This document shows positions 21,824 through 31,545 of a stretch of 64,000 nucleotides of DNA, in pieces (the stretch's first letter is position 1; each line of letters starts with the position of its first letter). A model generated the notes under the pieces. That model had not been told where the DNA came from. It did no database searches and saw nothing but the letters and a program-made list of their open reading frames with translations. Source of the DNA: an uncultured Pelagibacteraceae bacterium. GTDB lineage: Bacteria; Pseudomonadota; Alphaproteobacteria; Pelagibacterales; Pelagibacteraceae. The stretch is from positions 27,862-91,861 of the forward strand of contig CABYDT010000001.1 of NCBI GenBank assembly GCA_902517865.1. Reading direction: 5' to 3'. A program made the position numbers and the translations under genes.

Positions 21824-22222
21824 CTAAGAAATACTATTTTTAAACTTATTGTATAGTTCATCAGGCATTTTTTTTGGTAAACCATTGTTATCGATGGTCA
21901 CAAGGTCTATTTTACCGTCAACTAAGACATCCTCTTTTCTCAGTATTTTTTGCTCCATAGTGATTCTGACTGGTGATATTTTTATTATTTTTGTAAAAAC
22001 ATTCAAATTATCCTCAAACTTGGCAGGTTTTTTAAATTCGACATTGCATGATTTCACTACAATTCTAATTTCATATTTTGATAATATATCTTTATGATTT
22101 AAACCACATGAATAAATTAACTCTGTTCTAGCTCTTTCAAAATATTTTAAATAATTTGCATAATACACGATACCTTCGGCATCCGTATCTTCGTAATATA
22201 CTTTTAAACTAAAATTAGCCAT
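21824..22222 (-). CDS. ybgC: YbgC-type acyl-CoA thioesterase of the tol-pal cluster
   Basis: A hot-dog-fold thioesterase of about 132 residues. The catalytic region is VYYEDTDAEGIVYYANYLKYFERARTE, with the essential aspartate in the DTDAEG loop. I chose the ATG at 22222 (MANFSLKVYYEDTD), which has a GGAGG ribosome-binding site six bases upstream; an in-frame ATG at 22234 would add MEVI and bury that site. YbgC is usually the first gene of the tol-pal operon, as here. Confidence 0.93.
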   Translation of the reverse strand: MANFSLKVYYEDTDAEGIVYYANYLKYFERARTELIYSCGLNHKDILSKYEIRIVVKSCNVEFKKPAKFEDNLNVFTKIIKISPVRITMEQKILRKEDVLVDGKIDLVTIDNNGLPKKMPDELYNKFKNSIS

Positions 22223-22715
22223 GATAACCTCCATTATTAAAGTGGTCTAAAAAATATTTTCCTATTAAAATTGCATCTGCTTTATTCGCATCTTTTTTCC
22301 TTGAGATTTCATTAGAAAATTTTGGGAATAATTCTATCGCTTTTGTCCTACTTGCGTCTTTTTCAGATCCAATTAAATTAAAATGTTTCTTCCATTTAGC
22401 TGGGCTAACAAAATATATGGGTATCTCAAGAGTAGAGAATATACCTTTAATCACACCAAACGATTGGCCAAAATTAAACATGCTAGTTACACCTTGACCT
22501 GGCATCGCACTAACTCTCTCGATAATGACGCTAATTTCGTCCTTTTGGTCCTCAATTGTTTGTTTTACAATTTTTGACAGTTGAGCGGCATTAATTTGTT
22601 TCTTATTTTTTTTTCCATCCGTCATAGTTGGTACATCAAATATTTTGGACAGTTTTCTATCTATATAGACACTACAAGCACCATTTACCCCGGGATCTAT
22701 AGCAAAAAGTATCAA
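22215..22715 (-). CDS. ruvC: Holliday junction resolvase RuvC
   Basis: Cleaves Holliday junctions during recombination and repair. It is 166 residues with an RNase-H fold. The acidic active-site residues are visible as Asp7 in FAIDPGVNG, the glutamate in VIIERVSAMPGQG, and aspartates in KKDANKADAILIG near the C-terminus. It lies downstream of yebC as in most alphaproteobacteria; ruvA and ruvB are not in the window. Its 3' end overlaps the ybgC start by eight bases. Confidence 0.95.
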   Translation of the reverse strand: MILFAIDPGVNGACSVYIDRKLSKIFDVPTMTDGKKNKKQINAAQLSKIVKQTIEDQKDEISVIIERVSAMPGQGVTSMFNFGQSFGVIKGIFSTLEIPIYFVSPAKWKKHFNLIGSEKDASRTKAIELFPKFSNEISRKKDANKADAILIGKYFLDHFNNGGYHG

Positions 22716-22716
22716 G

Positions 22717-23460
22717 TTAAATTTCCATCATTAATTTTTTATCTATTTTCGCGTTAGAATATACATTTTGAACATCATCATCATCTTCAAGTTGACTATT
22801 AAAATTGTCTACAATTGTAAATGCTTCTTTATTTTCAATGTTAACATAATTTTTAGCCTTCCAAATTAAGTCAGAAAATTCTAATTCTTTAATTCTACTC
22901 TCAACCACTTCACGTACTTTGTTATAATTTTCAATCGTTGTAGTAATTTCGTAACAATCTTCTATATTTTCAATATTTTCTGCTCCTGAGTCAGCTATTA
23001 AATTAAATATTTCTTCTTCTGAACAATAAGTCTTTTTAACTTTGATTAAACCACATCTCTCGAATTGATAAGAAACTGAACCTTCCGATCCTAATGATCC
23101 AGAGTTTTTTTCAAAAATCGACCTCACATTTGAAACCGTCCTATTTTTGTTATCTGTAAGAGCTTCAACAATAAATGCCACTCCTTCAGGACCAAAGCCC
23201 TCATACTGAACTTTGTCAAACGATTGTCCATCTTGAGCCTGTGACTTTTTAATTGCTCTTTCAATATTATCTTTGGGCATGTTTGCACTTCTTGCTGCTT
23301 GCACAGCTGATCTAAGTCTAGGATTCATTAAAGGATCCGGCAAACCCATTTTTGCAGAAACGGTTATTTCTCTACTTAATTTAGAAAACAATTTTGATCT
23401 TATTTTGTCTGCTTTTCCTTTTTTGTGTTTAATACCTGCCCAATGTGAATGTCCAGCCAT
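22717..23460 (-). CDS. yebC: YebC/PmpR family protein (translation/transcription factor)
   Basis: A 247-residue protein with the family opening MAGHSHWAGIKHKKGKADK and the conserved YEGFGPEGVAFIVEALTDNKNRT block. Members were described as DNA-binding regulators. More recent work on YebC homologues supports a role in relieving ribosome stalling on proline-rich stretches. It is separated by single bases from both neighbours. Confidence 0.95.
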   Translation of the reverse strand: MAGHSHWAGIKHKKGKADKIRSKLFSKLSREITVSAKMGLPDPLMNPRLRSAVQAARSANMPKDNIERAIKKSQAQDGQSFDKVQYEGFGPEGVAFIVEALTDNKNRTVSNVRSIFEKNSGSLGSEGSVSYQFERCGLIKVKKTYCSEEEIFNLIADSGAENIENIEDCYEITTTIENYNKVREVVESRIKELEFSDLIWKAKNYVNIENKEAFTIVDNFNSQLEDDDDVQNVYSNAKIDKKLMMEI

Positions 23461-23462
23461 AA

Positions 23463-24263
23463 CTAACTTTTGTATTTTAAGTTCCCACCAATTAATATTG
23501 GATAAATATTTTTTGCAAGTCCAGTATCATTATTACCTTCAACGATTATTCCGGAAATAGTTGGTGCTTCCATAGCTGGAACTAAACGATCTGTTTTTTT
23601 TTTAAAGAATCTTAAGATAGCGTTTTCTTTTTTCATTCCAATTACAGAATTATAATCGCCACACATTCCTGCATCAGTTTGAAAAGCTGTACCCTTGTCC
23701 AAAATTCTATAATCTAAAGTCGGTGTGTGTGTATGGGTTCCTACAACAAGAGTCGCCTTACCATCCAATAAATGTCCCATTGCTTGTTTCTCACTTGTTA
23801 ACTCTGCATGAAAATCAATTAATAGAAAGTCTACATGTGTTTTAAGTTTAATTTCGGAGATTTTTTTTTCTATTATTTCAAAGACGTTATTACATTTTTT
23901 CATATGAATATTTCCCATAATGTTCATAACTCCAACTTTTGCATTTTTTTTACTGTATATTTCAAAACCACTTCCAGGAGTTCCATCTTCAAAGTTGAAT
24001 GGCCTCAAAAGCCTTTTTTCCATAATTATATAATTAAGAATTTCTTTTTGATCCCAAATATGGTTTCCCGATGTAATTACATCAACTCCACACTTAAACA
24101 ATTCATCACATATGGATGGTGTAATACCGTAACCGCCTGCAGAATTTTCTCCATTTGCAATAACAAAATCAATTTTGTGATTTGATATAATTTTTGGTAA
24201 CTTTTCAATTACTGCAATTCTTCCTGCTCTACCAACAATATCTCCCAAAAATAAAAAATTCAT
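23463..24263 (-). CDS. TIGR00282-type metallophosphoesterase (YmdB-like)
   Basis: A 266-residue dinuclear-metal phosphoesterase. Metal-binding motifs run in order: FLGDIVGRAGR, NGENSAGGYGI, SGNHIWDQKE, IDFHAELTSEK and GTHTHTPT. Bacillus subtilis YmdB hydrolyses 2',3'-cyclic nucleotides and cAMP; the physiological substrate in alphaproteobacteria is not established. It overlaps the cyclo-ligase gene by one base, a pairing found in many alphaproteobacteria. Confidence 0.9.
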   Translation of the reverse strand: MNFLFLGDIVGRAGRIAVIEKLPKIISNHKIDFVIANGENSAGGYGITPSICDELFKCGVDVITSGNHIWDQKEILNYIIMEKRLLRPFNFEDGTPGSGFEIYSKKNAKVGVMNIMGNIHMKKCNNVFEIIEKKISEIKLKTHVDFLLIDFHAELTSEKQAMGHLLDGKATLVVGTHTHTPTLDYRILDKGTAFQTDAGMCGDYNSVIGMKKENAILRFFKKKTDRLVPAMEAPTISGIIVEGNNDTGLAKNIYPILIGGNLKYKS

Positions 24264-24814
24264 TAATAAAGTAATTCTCCTTCAGTTAATACGTAATCTA
24301 ATTTTTTATCGTATTTATTAGTCGGTACACATTTGGTTTTTTGAAAACTAAAACCTAAACCAATTGACAAAATATTTTTTTTTTTAGACTCATAAAGATA
24401 TTTGTCATAATAGCCACCACCATAACCAAGCCTATTTTTATTTTTGTCAAATGCAAGTAGTGGAACAATCAATATATCAGGCTCTAAACTAACATGATTA
24501 GAATGAGGTTCTGGAATTCCAAATTTACCTAAACATAATGGCTGCGTTCTATCCCATTTTCTGAATATCATTTTACCATTATTTTTTTTTAGACTTGGTA
24601 GCATTATATTACAATTAAGATATGTATTGGCTATTACTGAAAATATATTTATCTCACATTTAATAGGATAATAAATACCTAATCTTTTTTTATTTTTTTT
24701 TTTTATAATCTTTCTGATTTTCGAAAGCATAAAATCAATTTGTTTTTTGTTAAGATCAAAATAATTTTTTTTTCTTAAAGAAAAATATTTTTCGCGTAGT
24801 AAGGATTTCATCAA
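24263..24814 (-). CDS. ygfA: 5-formyltetrahydrofolate cyclo-ligase
   Basis: Converts 5-formyl-THF to 5,10-methenyl-THF with ATP, clearing an inhibitory folate. It has 183 residues; the ATP/substrate motif LGYGGGYYDKYL is near the C-terminus, and the N-terminal LLREKYFSLRKKN matches the R/K-rich family start. It lies directly behind zapA with adjoining start and stop. This leaves no space for the 6S RNA that often occupies that junction in other bacteria. Confidence 0.92.
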   Translation of the reverse strand: MMKSLLREKYFSLRKKNYFDLNKKQIDFMLSKIRKIIKKKNKKRLGIYYPIKCEINIFSVIANTYLNCNIMLPSLKKNNGKMIFRKWDRTQPLCLGKFGIPEPHSNHVSLEPDILIVPLLAFDKNKNRLGYGGGYYDKYLYESKKKNILSIGLGFSFQKTKCVPTNKYDKKLDYVLTEGELLY

Positions 24815-25243
24815 TTAAGAAGCTTTTGTTATAAAAGCATTAATTGAGTTATTTACTTTATTGATAATTTCTGTGTAATTTTTTTCATTATTTTCAATTG
24901 AAGCTTTTAATTCACTTAACTCATTATCTAGTTTTCGTACTTCTAAATCACGGTTTTCTTTATACGTTATAGACAAATCTTTTATTTCCTTAAATTTTTT
25001 TTCGAGTTCATTATTATGATCTTTTAATTTTTTCAAAGTAGATTTTACAGTTAATAATTCATCCATAATTTGAATTGTCGTTATTAAAAGTAGCTTTGCT
25101 TCACCTAAATTACCAAGATCAGATTTTAATTTATTAAATTTTTCATTAAGTTGATTTGTTAATTTTTCTAGATCTTCCTCTTGCCCATCTTCACAAGCCA
25201 AAAGGTAGTCTCTACCATTAAATTTAATATTTACGTTTACCAT
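24815..25243 (-). CDS. zapA: Cell division protein ZapA
   Basis: A small FtsZ-ring-associated protein of 142 residues. The N-terminal domain starts MVNVNIKFNGRDYLLACEDGQEE and the C-terminal part is a long coiled coil (LTVKSTLKKLKDHNNELEKKF). It bundles FtsZ filaments at the septum. The start ATG overlaps the reconstructed end of the coiled-coil gene upstream, typical of a co-expressed pair. Confidence 0.9.
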   Translation of the reverse strand: MVNVNIKFNGRDYLLACEDGQEEDLEKLTNQLNEKFNKLKSDLGNLGEAKLLLITTIQIMDELLTVKSTLKKLKDHNNELEKKFKEIKDLSITYKENRDLEVRKLDNELSELKASIENNEKNYTEIINKVNNSINAFITKAS

Positions 25244-25675
25244 TCGTCCTTTTCAAATAAATTTTCTGTTTCTTGGTTAAGTTCATCCAACTTCTCAGAC
25301 ACTTTTTTTTTGCTTATTTTCACTTTCTAAAACTTTATATCTGGACACCTCTAATTCTTCCTCCATAATAGCAATGTCTTTTTTTAATTTATTATTTTCA
25401 TCCTCAATTGCGATAATCTTATCTTTCAAATCTTCATTGGAGGAAGCTGAAAGATTTTTACCTTGAAGTTCTGAGAGTTGATTAATTAAGGATTTGTTTT
25501 CATCTTCAAGTGTGGATAACTTTTCCATAAGCTGTTTTTTTTCATTTTCTAGCTCTCCTTTGACGCTTTCTAAATCAACAATTTTCTTTTTAGAATTAGC
25601 AACTAAATCAGTAAACAAATCTAGTTTTGAGAGAGTTTGTAATAATTCAAGCTCTTTTGTTTTAATATTATCCAT
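25237..25675 (-). CDS. Coiled-coil protein upstream of zapA, with an apparent frameshift
   Basis: From the ATG at 25675 the frame encodes 126 residues that are almost entirely heptad-like (KTKELELLQTLSKL, EKLSTLEDENKSL). It ends prematurely (QKKSV) just after an A9 run (T9 on plus, 25303-25311). With one fewer A the frame continues as KVSEKLDELNQETENLFEKDEW and stops at 25237-25239, overlapping the zapA ATG. That fills an otherwise unexplained 51-base gap. Two reading-frame segments are therefore joined in this entry. No named family was recognised; position suggests a division-associated partner of ZapA (inference). Confidence 0.65.
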
Positions 25676-25722
25676 ACTATATAAATTTTAGTATTTATAT
25701 TTATACAGCAAAGTAATATTAA

Positions 25723-25743
25723 TTTCGACAACGAAAGTCGAAA
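25723..25743 (+). promoter_or_regulatory. Perfect inverted repeat in the tkt leader
   Basis: The sequence TTTCGAC-AACGAAA-GTCGAAA forms a perfect 7-bp inverted repeat with a 7-base spacer, ending seven bases before the tkt ATG at 25751. It lies in the only intergenic space between the divergent coiled-coil gene and tkt. It could be an operator or an RNA hairpin that covers the ribosome-binding site. There is no T-run, so it is not a terminator. No matching second copy was noticed. Confidence 0.4.
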
Positions 25744-25750
25744 AGATTTA

Positions 25751-27694
25751 ATGTCAAAAGTAAAACATTCTGAACTAGCAAATGCGATTAGATTTTTATC
25801 CATTGATGCCGTACAACAGGCTAATTCAGGGCACCCGGGTATGCCTATGGGTATGGCAGACATTTGCACTGTTCTTTTTAAAAACTTTTTAAGATTTGAT
25901 CCAGACAACCCAGGGTGGATTAATAGAGATAGATTTATTATATCAAATGGTCATGGTTCAATGTTGTTATACTCGCTTTTATATTTGACCGGCTACAAAA
26001 GTATTAAATTAGAAGATATTAAAAATTTTAGACAATTAAATTCTATTTGCGCAGGACACCCAGAATATGAAAAAAACTCTGGCATTGAAACGACAACTGG
26101 TCCGCTTGGACAAGGAATTGCTAATTCAGTTGGCTTTGCAATAGCTGAGGAAATTTTAAAAAGCAAGTTTGGTAAATCTAAAGTAAATCATAAAACATAC
26201 GTTACTGTAGGCGATGGATGTCTCATGGAGGGTATTAGCCATGAAGCCTTAAGTCTTGCTGGACACCTTAAGTTAAAAAATCTAATTCTCTTATTTGATA
26301 ATAATTCTATTTCAATTGATGGACCAACTAATCTCACAGTTTCTGATAACTTTAGAAAAAGATTCGAAAGTTATAATTGGGACTATATTGAAATAAATGG
26401 TCACAATGAGAAAGAGGTTTTTAAAGCTTTGAAAAAAGCACAAAAAGCAAAAAGACCCACGGCTATATCGTGCAAAACAATTATTGGTTTCGGATCGCCA
26501 AATAAAGCTAAAACTTCTGATTCTCATGGCAGTCCTCTTGGAGAAGAAGAGGTAAATCTTGTTCGAAAAAAACTTAAATGGCCTTATAAACCTTTTGAAA
26601 TACCTGAACATATACTTTTAGAATGGAGAAAAATAGGTACAAGATTTAAAAAAGAGTCACAAAAAAACGATTTAGCAAAAGAAATTAAAAAATATAATTA
26701 TGATTTAAATGAGATAATATTAAAGGCTAAAAATGATATTTTTAAAAATAACGAAGCAATGGCAACACGTAAATCATCTGAAAAAATATTATCACACTTG
26801 GTGGAAAAGAATAAATTTTTAATTGGTGGTTCAGCAGATTTATCAGGATCAAACAATACTAAAATTAAATCTCATAAAATTATTAAGGCAAATGATTTTA
26901 AAGGAAATTATATACACTATGGAGTAAGAGAGCACGCTATGTGTGCAGTTATGAATGGTATAGCATTGCACAGCAATCTCAAACCATATGGTGGTACTTT
27001 TTTGATTTTTAGTGATTATTGTAAGCCTGCAATAAGATTAGCTGCATTAATGAAAATTGGTGTAATATTTGTTTTAAGCCATGACTCCATAGGTTTAGGG
27101 GAAGACGGTCCAACGCATCAACCGGTTGAACAATTATCAGGTCTTCGATCTATTCCAAATCTAAATGTATTTAGACCTGCAGACACAACCGAAGTCGCAG
27201 AATGTTGGCAGATAGCATTGCAAAATAATCAAACACCAAGTGTAATTGCCCTTACAAGACAAAAAGTTAGTCCAATTAGAAAACAATTCACTAAGCAGAA
27301 TTATTGTGAAAACGGTGCTTATGAAATTATGAGAACAGGAAATGATATTAAATGTACAATCTTAGCTTCTGGATCCGAGGTGGGCTTGGCAATAGAAGTA
27401 GGACATAAATTAGCCACAAGAAATATATATTCAAAAATAATATCTGTGCCTTGCTTAGATATTTTCGAAAAAAATTCTGAAGAAACAAAATCTAAAATTT
27501 TAGACGAGACAAATATAATTTTTTCAATTGAAGCTGCCAAAACAGATAGCTGGGGCAAATACGTCGGAAAAAAAGGAAAATCATTTGGGGTTGATGATTT
27601 TGGCAAAAGTGCTCCATATAAAGAAATATTCAATGATTTTAATTTAAAAGCAGATGAAATATCTAATTCGATTAGCGGGATAATAAATGATTAA
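25751..27694 (+). CDS. tkt: Transketolase
   Basis: Transfers two-carbon units between pentose and triose/hexose phosphates with thiamine diphosphate. It is 647 residues: N-terminal domain with [18 protein letters not shown] and the cofactor motif [18 protein letters not shown], middle domain with [21 protein letters not shown], and a C-terminal domain. It starts a plus-strand run tkt-gap-pgk-fba, with an eight-base overlap into gap. This forms a pentose-phosphate/gluconeogenesis operon. Confidence 0.96.
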   Translation: MSKVKHSELANAIRFLSIDAVQQANSGHPGMPMGMADICTVLFKNFLRFDPDNPGWINRDRFIISNGHGSMLLYSLLYLTGYKSIKLEDIKNFRQLNSICAGHPEYEKNSGIETTTGPLGQGIANSVGFAIAEEILKSKFGKSKVNHKTYVTVGDGCLMEGISHEALSLAGHLKLKNLILLFDNNSISIDGPTNLTVSDNFRKRFESYNWDYIEINGHNEKEVFKALKKAQKAKRPTAISCKTIIGFGSPNKAKTSDSHGSPLGEEEVNLVRKKLKWPYKPFEIPEHILLEWRKIGTRFKKESQKNDLAKEIKKYNYDLNEIILKAKNDIFKNNEAMATRKSSEKILSHLVEKNKFLIGGSADLSGSNNTKIKSHKIIKANDFKGNYIHYGVREHAMCAVMNGIALHSNLKPYGGTFLIFSDYCKPAIRLAALMKIGVIFVLSHDSIGLGEDGPTHQPVEQLSGLRSIPNLNVFRPADTTEVAECWQIALQNNQTPSVIALTRQKVSPIRKQFTKQNYCENGAYEIMRTGNDIKCTILASGSEVGLAIEVGHKLATRNIYSKIISVPCLDIFEKNSEETKSKILDETNIIFSIEAAKTDSWGKYVGKKGKSFGVDDFGKSAPYKEIFNDFNLKADEISNSISGIIND

Positions 27695-28697
27695 AGTAGC
27701 CATAAATGGTTTTGGAAGAATTGGCAGAATGGTATTAAGATCTATTTACGAAAATAAATTTAACAAAAAAATAAAAGTAGTTGCAATTAATAATAAGGCA
27801 TCTGCTGATATAAGTGCATTTCTATTGCAGAAAGACTCAATTCACGGTGACTTTAAATTAAAAGTAAAAAATAATAGAGATACACTATTCATAAATAAAG
27901 ATAAAATTGCTTTATCGAGTAAGTTGGAACCTAAAGAATGTCCATGGAAAAAACATAAAATTGATATTGTTTTTGAGTGTTCTGGAAAATTTAATACAAA
28001 ATCACAAGCTAGCGGACACATAAAGGCAGGTGCAAAAAAAGTAATTGTCTCGGCTCCGTGTAAAAATGCAGACAAAACAGTGGTATTTGGAATTAATCAC
28101 AAAAAAATTACTAAAAAAGATAAAGTTGTTTCAGTAGCATCCTGCACCACAAATTGTTTGGCTCCAGTAGTTTCTGTTCTAAATGAAAATTTTGGGATTG
28201 AGAAAGGTTTTATGACAACTGTACATGCTTATACCAGCGACCAAAGATTATTAGATAATTCTCACAAAGATCTAAGAAGGGCTAGAAGTGCCCCAAATTC
28301 TATCGTCCCAGCTTCAACAGGAGCTGCAAAATCATTAAGAATGATAATTCCAGAAATTGGAAATAAGATTGATGGAATATCTTTAAGAGTACCGGTGCCA
28401 AATGTGTCATTGGTTCAATTAAATTTTATAACAAAGAAAATAATCACTGAAAAAATATTAAATAACTCATTTATTAAAGCAAGCAATTCAAACCTTAAAA
28501 ATATTATGGGTGTAGAAACAATGCCATTAGTATCCTCAGATTTTAATCATGATACGAAATCATCAATTATAGATCTCGGTCTTACAAAAGTTTTGGGTGG
28601 CAGATACGGAACTGTTTTTTCTTGGTATGACAACGAATGGGGATTTGCTAATAGAATGAATGATTTAGCAATTTTTATGAAAAAGACCTTAAAATGA
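27687..28697 (+). CDS. gap: Glyceraldehyde-3-phosphate dehydrogenase
   Basis: Reversible oxidation and phosphorylation of GAP. It has 336 residues with an N-terminal Rossmann motif [13 protein letters not shown], catalytic cysteine in [10 protein letters not shown], and ends with [13 protein letters not shown]. It overlaps both tkt and pgk by a few bases, so this is one operon. A lysine-rich segment follows the cofactor domain, as expected in this AT-rich genome. Confidence 0.96.
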   Translation: MIKVAINGFGRIGRMVLRSIYENKFNKKIKVVAINNKASADISAFLLQKDSIHGDFKLKVKNNRDTLFINKDKIALSSKLEPKECPWKKHKIDIVFECSGKFNTKSQASGHIKAGAKKVIVSAPCKNADKTVVFGINHKKITKKDKVVSVASCTTNCLAPVVSVLNENFGIEKGFMTTVHAYTSDQRLLDNSHKDLRRARSAPNSIVPASTGAAKSLRMIIPEIGNKIDGISLRVPVPNVSLVQLNFITKKIITEKILNNSFIKASNSNLKNIMGVETMPLVSSDFNHDTKSSIIDLGLTKVLGGRYGTVFSWYDNEWGFANRMNDLAIFMKKTLK

Positions 28698-29872
28698 GTC
28701 AATACAAAATTCTTGATAAGTATTCTACAAAAAATAAAATTATTTTGCTACGTGTAGATTTTAATGTGCCTGTAAATAACAAAAAAATTCAAGACATCAC
28801 TCGAATAAATAAAATGAGAGAAATTATACATGGTTACATTAATAATAATAATAAAGTTGTCCTGTGCTCACATTTAGGAAGGCCAAAAAAAAATATGAAA
28901 GATGGCTTGTCATTTCTTCCAATAAAGAGTGAAATTGAGAAGGCACTAAATAGTGAAATAGATTTTAATGAAGTTGAAAAATTAGAGAAATCAAAAATAA
29001 AAAAATCAAAAAAAAAAATTTTTTTACTTGAAAATGTAAGATTTTATCCTGGAGAGGAAACAAACAATGACGAATTTTCAAAAAAACTAGCAAGCATTGC
29101 TGATGTTTACATAAATGAAGCTTTTTCATGTTCACATAGATCTCATGCTTCAATTAATGGTGTAACTAAATATATTGATTCCTATGCGGGTGAAACTGTT
29201 ATTGAAGAAATTAATGCATTAAATAAAATTATAACTCAAACTCAAAAACCTGTAGCTTGCTTGATTGGTGGATCAAAAATTTCAACAAAAATTGATTTAA
29301 TCATCAATTTACTTCCTAAAATGGACTATATGATAATTGGTGGGGCTATGGCTAATAATTTTTTAAAATATGATAACGTAAATATTGGTAAATCATACTT
29401 TGAGCAGGTAGATATTAGTATTGTAAAAAGTATTCATCAAGTAGCTAATCGATGTAGGTGTAAAATCATTTTGCCGACTGATGTGATTGTATCTCAAAAT
29501 CAAAATACTAAAGGTACATTAAAAAAATTAAATGAAGTAAATAATGATGATTGTATTTTTGATATTGGCTATGAAACAATTAAAATAATAGATGAAACAT
29601 TAAGTAAATGTAAAACTGTTTTGTGGAACGGTCCTTTTGGATTATTTGAGAATGATAATTTTTCTAATGGTACAGAACAAATTGCAAAATCAGTGGCATA
29701 TTACACAAAAAAAAATAATTTAATTTCAGTTGCAGGCGGCGGAGATACATTTGCAGCAATAAAAAAATCAAATTTAATAAGTAATTTTAGTTATATATCA
29801 ACCGCAGGTGGTGCATTTTTAGAATGGTTAGAAGGTAAAGTTTTGCCAGGCTTAAAGGTACTTGAAAAATAA
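28694..29872 (+). CDS. pgk: Phosphoglycerate kinase
   Basis: Transfers phosphate between 1,3-bisphosphoglycerate and ADP. It has 392 residues. The N-terminal substrate domain shows LLRVDFNVPV, CSHLGRPK and LENVRFYPGEE. The C-terminal nucleotide domain shows LWNGPFGLFE and the glycine-rich VAGGGDTFAAI. The gene starts by ATGA overlap with the gap stop. An eight-A run at 29011-29018 does not break the frame. Confidence 0.96.
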   Translation: MSQYKILDKYSTKNKIILLRVDFNVPVNNKKIQDITRINKMREIIHGYINNNNKVVLCSHLGRPKKNMKDGLSFLPIKSEIEKALNSEIDFNEVEKLEKSKIKKSKKKIFLLENVRFYPGEETNNDEFSKKLASIADVYINEAFSCSHRSHASINGVTKYIDSYAGETVIEEINALNKIITQTQKPVACLIGGSKISTKIDLIINLLPKMDYMIIGGAMANNFLKYDNVNIGKSYFEQVDISIVKSIHQVANRCRCKIILPTDVIVSQNQNTKGTLKKLNEVNNDDCIFDIGYETIKIIDETLSKCKTVLWNGPFGLFENDNFSNGTEQIAKSVAYYTKKNNLISVAGGGDTFAAIKKSNLISNFSYISTAGGAFLEWLEGKVLPGLKVLEK

Positions 29873-29893
29873 TTTTGTGTTAGAATAATCAAA

Positions 29894-30907
29894 ATGGATA
29901 TTAAAAAAATTGCAAAACAAATGGTCGCTAAAGGAAAGGGTATTTTGGCGGCGGATGAAAGTACAGGGACTATGACAAAACGTTTACAATCAGTAAATGT
30001 TGAGTCAACTTTAGAAAATAGACTCAATTTTAGAAATATATTGTTCTCCTCTCCTAAAATTTCAGATTATGTAAGTGGTGTCATTTTGTTTGATGAGACT
30101 ATCAGACAAAAGGTGAATGGCAAGTCCATCTCAGAAATATTAAATGAAAGAAATATTTTGCCAGGAATTAAGGTAGATAAAGGTGCAAAAAAACTAGCCC
30201 TTTCAAAAGATGAAACAATTACAGAAGGATTAGATGGTCTTAGAGAAAGATTGAAAGAGTATTACGAATTGGGCGCAAGATTTGCGAAATGGAGGGCTGT
30301 CTATAAAATTTCTGAAAAGGATAGTTTGCCAAGTAAAGAATCTATAAAAGCTAATTCTCATGCACTTGGAAGATATTCCGCTTTAGTACAAGAAGCTAAT
30401 ATGGTGCCAATAGTTGAGCCAGAGCTTTTAATGGATGGCAAACACAACATAAATGTATGCAACGATGTGACTTCGATGATACTGGAAGAAACTTTTTACC
30501 AGTTAGCAAATAATAATGTGGACGTGGAAGGCATCGTTTTAAAACCAAACATGATTTTAAATGGAAATGAAAGTAATACAAAAAATAATCCAAGCGAAGT
30601 TGCAAAACTTACTTTAAATTGTCTTAAAAAAAATGTTCCCTCAGGAGTACCAGGAATAGCTTTTTTATCAGGTGGACAATCTGAGTTTGAAGCCACGATG
30701 AACCTTAATGAAATAAATAAAGTTAATGACTCGAAATTTGCTTTTACATTTTCATATGGAAGAGCTTTACAACAAAGCGCACTTAAAACCTGGGCAAAAG
30801 ATTTAAAAGACACTAAAAGTGTACAACATGCTTTTGAAGAAAGGGCAAAAATGAACAGCTTAGCAGCCCAAGGTAAGTGGAATAAAGAGCTTGAAAAAGC
30901 TGCTTAA
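29894..30907 (+). CDS. fba: Fructose-bisphosphate aldolase, class I
   Basis: A Schiff-base aldolase of 337 residues. The N-terminal GILAADESTGTMTKRL signature and the lysine-containing segment EGIVLKPNMIL mark the class I (metal-independent, animal-type) family rather than class II. The nearby FLSGGQSEFEA phosphate-binding loop is intact. It completes the tkt-gap-pgk set. SAR11 genomes generally lack phosphofructokinase, so a gluconeogenic role is likely (family knowledge, not shown here). Confidence 0.95.
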   Translation: MDIKKIAKQMVAKGKGILAADESTGTMTKRLQSVNVESTLENRLNFRNILFSSPKISDYVSGVILFDETIRQKVNGKSISEILNERNILPGIKVDKGAKKLALSKDETITEGLDGLRERLKEYYELGARFAKWRAVYKISEKDSLPSKESIKANSHALGRYSALVQEANMVPIVEPELLMDGKHNINVCNDVTSMILEETFYQLANNNVDVEGIVLKPNMILNGNESNTKNNPSEVAKLTLNCLKKNVPSGVPGIAFLSGGQSEFEATMNLNEINKVNDSKFAFTFSYGRALQQSALKTWAKDLKDTKSVQHAFEERAKMNSLAAQGKWNKELEKAA

Positions 30908-30909
30908 AA

Positions 30910-31509
30910 TTGAAAAATATTTATTTAATTACCCCGAACAAACTAAATAAAAGATTTTACTATTATCTACCTAAAGTTTTAAGTACGAAAAAAATTAAAT
31001 TTTTACAGGTCAGAAGCAAAAAGTTATCAAAAGTAAAATTATTAAATCATATAAAAAAAATAATTCCAATCGTAAAAAAGTATAAAACAAAATTAATAAT
31101 TAACGATTATCCTAAATTGGCAAGCACTTTCAGTTGCGGTTTTCATCTCGGTCAAAATGACCTAAAAAATAAATTAAATAAACAATATTTAGCTAAAAAG
31201 AAATTTTTTGGTATCACCTGTCATAATTCTATTGCCCTTGGAAAAAAAGCCATGAGATATAAGCCTGATTATCTTGCTTTTGGAGCTTTTTTCAAAACTA
31301 AAACAAAAAATGTAAAATTTGCTGCAAATCCTGCTTTGATAAAAAAAGCTAAAAAAATATTTAAAATTCCAATTGTTGGGATTGGCGGAATTAACGCAAA
31401 TAATTATAAAATTCTTTTAAAAAATAGAGTAAATTATATTGCAGTTTCAGGGTTTATATGGCGCAACAAAAATATGTCTCCAATAGAAGCAATAAAAAAA
31501 TTTAAATAA
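30910..31509 (+). CDS. thiE: Thiamine-phosphate synthase (ThiE-like)
   Basis: Joins HMP-PP and thiazole phosphate to thiamine phosphate. It has 199 residues and a TIM-barrel: FLQVRSKKLSK matches the LQxRxK motif, LIINDY replaces the usual INDR, and GFHLGQNDL, GITCHN and VGIGGINANN match the phosphate-binding loops. The start is TTG, two bases after the aldolase stop. Paired with thiD at 10.8 kb but without thiC or thiG in the window. The lysine-rich divergent sequence leaves some chance of a TenI-like relative. Confidence 0.82.
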   Translation: MKNIYLITPNKLNKRFYYYLPKVLSTKKIKFLQVRSKKLSKVKLLNHIKKIIPIVKKYKTKLIINDYPKLASTFSCGFHLGQNDLKNKLNKQYLAKKKFFGITCHNSIALGKKAMRYKPDYLAFGAFFKTKTKNVKFAANPALIKKAKKIFKIPIVGIGGINANNYKILLKNRVNYIAVSGFIWRNKNMSPIEAIKKFK

Positions 31510-31545
31510 TCTTTCATTAATAAATTAAAAAGTGTATTAAGCGGT

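Noticed and set aside
23835..24185. 116-residue open frame antisense to the YmdB-like gene
   Set aside because: Full overlap with a conserved gene and phenylalanine-rich shadow composition.
24810..24820. 6S RNA between zapA and the cyclo-ligase gene
   Set aside because: That is a common location in other bacteria, but here the two genes abut, so there is no room.
28990..29030. Frameshift in pgk at an A8 run
   Set aside because: The frame reads through normally into LENVRFYPGEE, so the run length is correct there.
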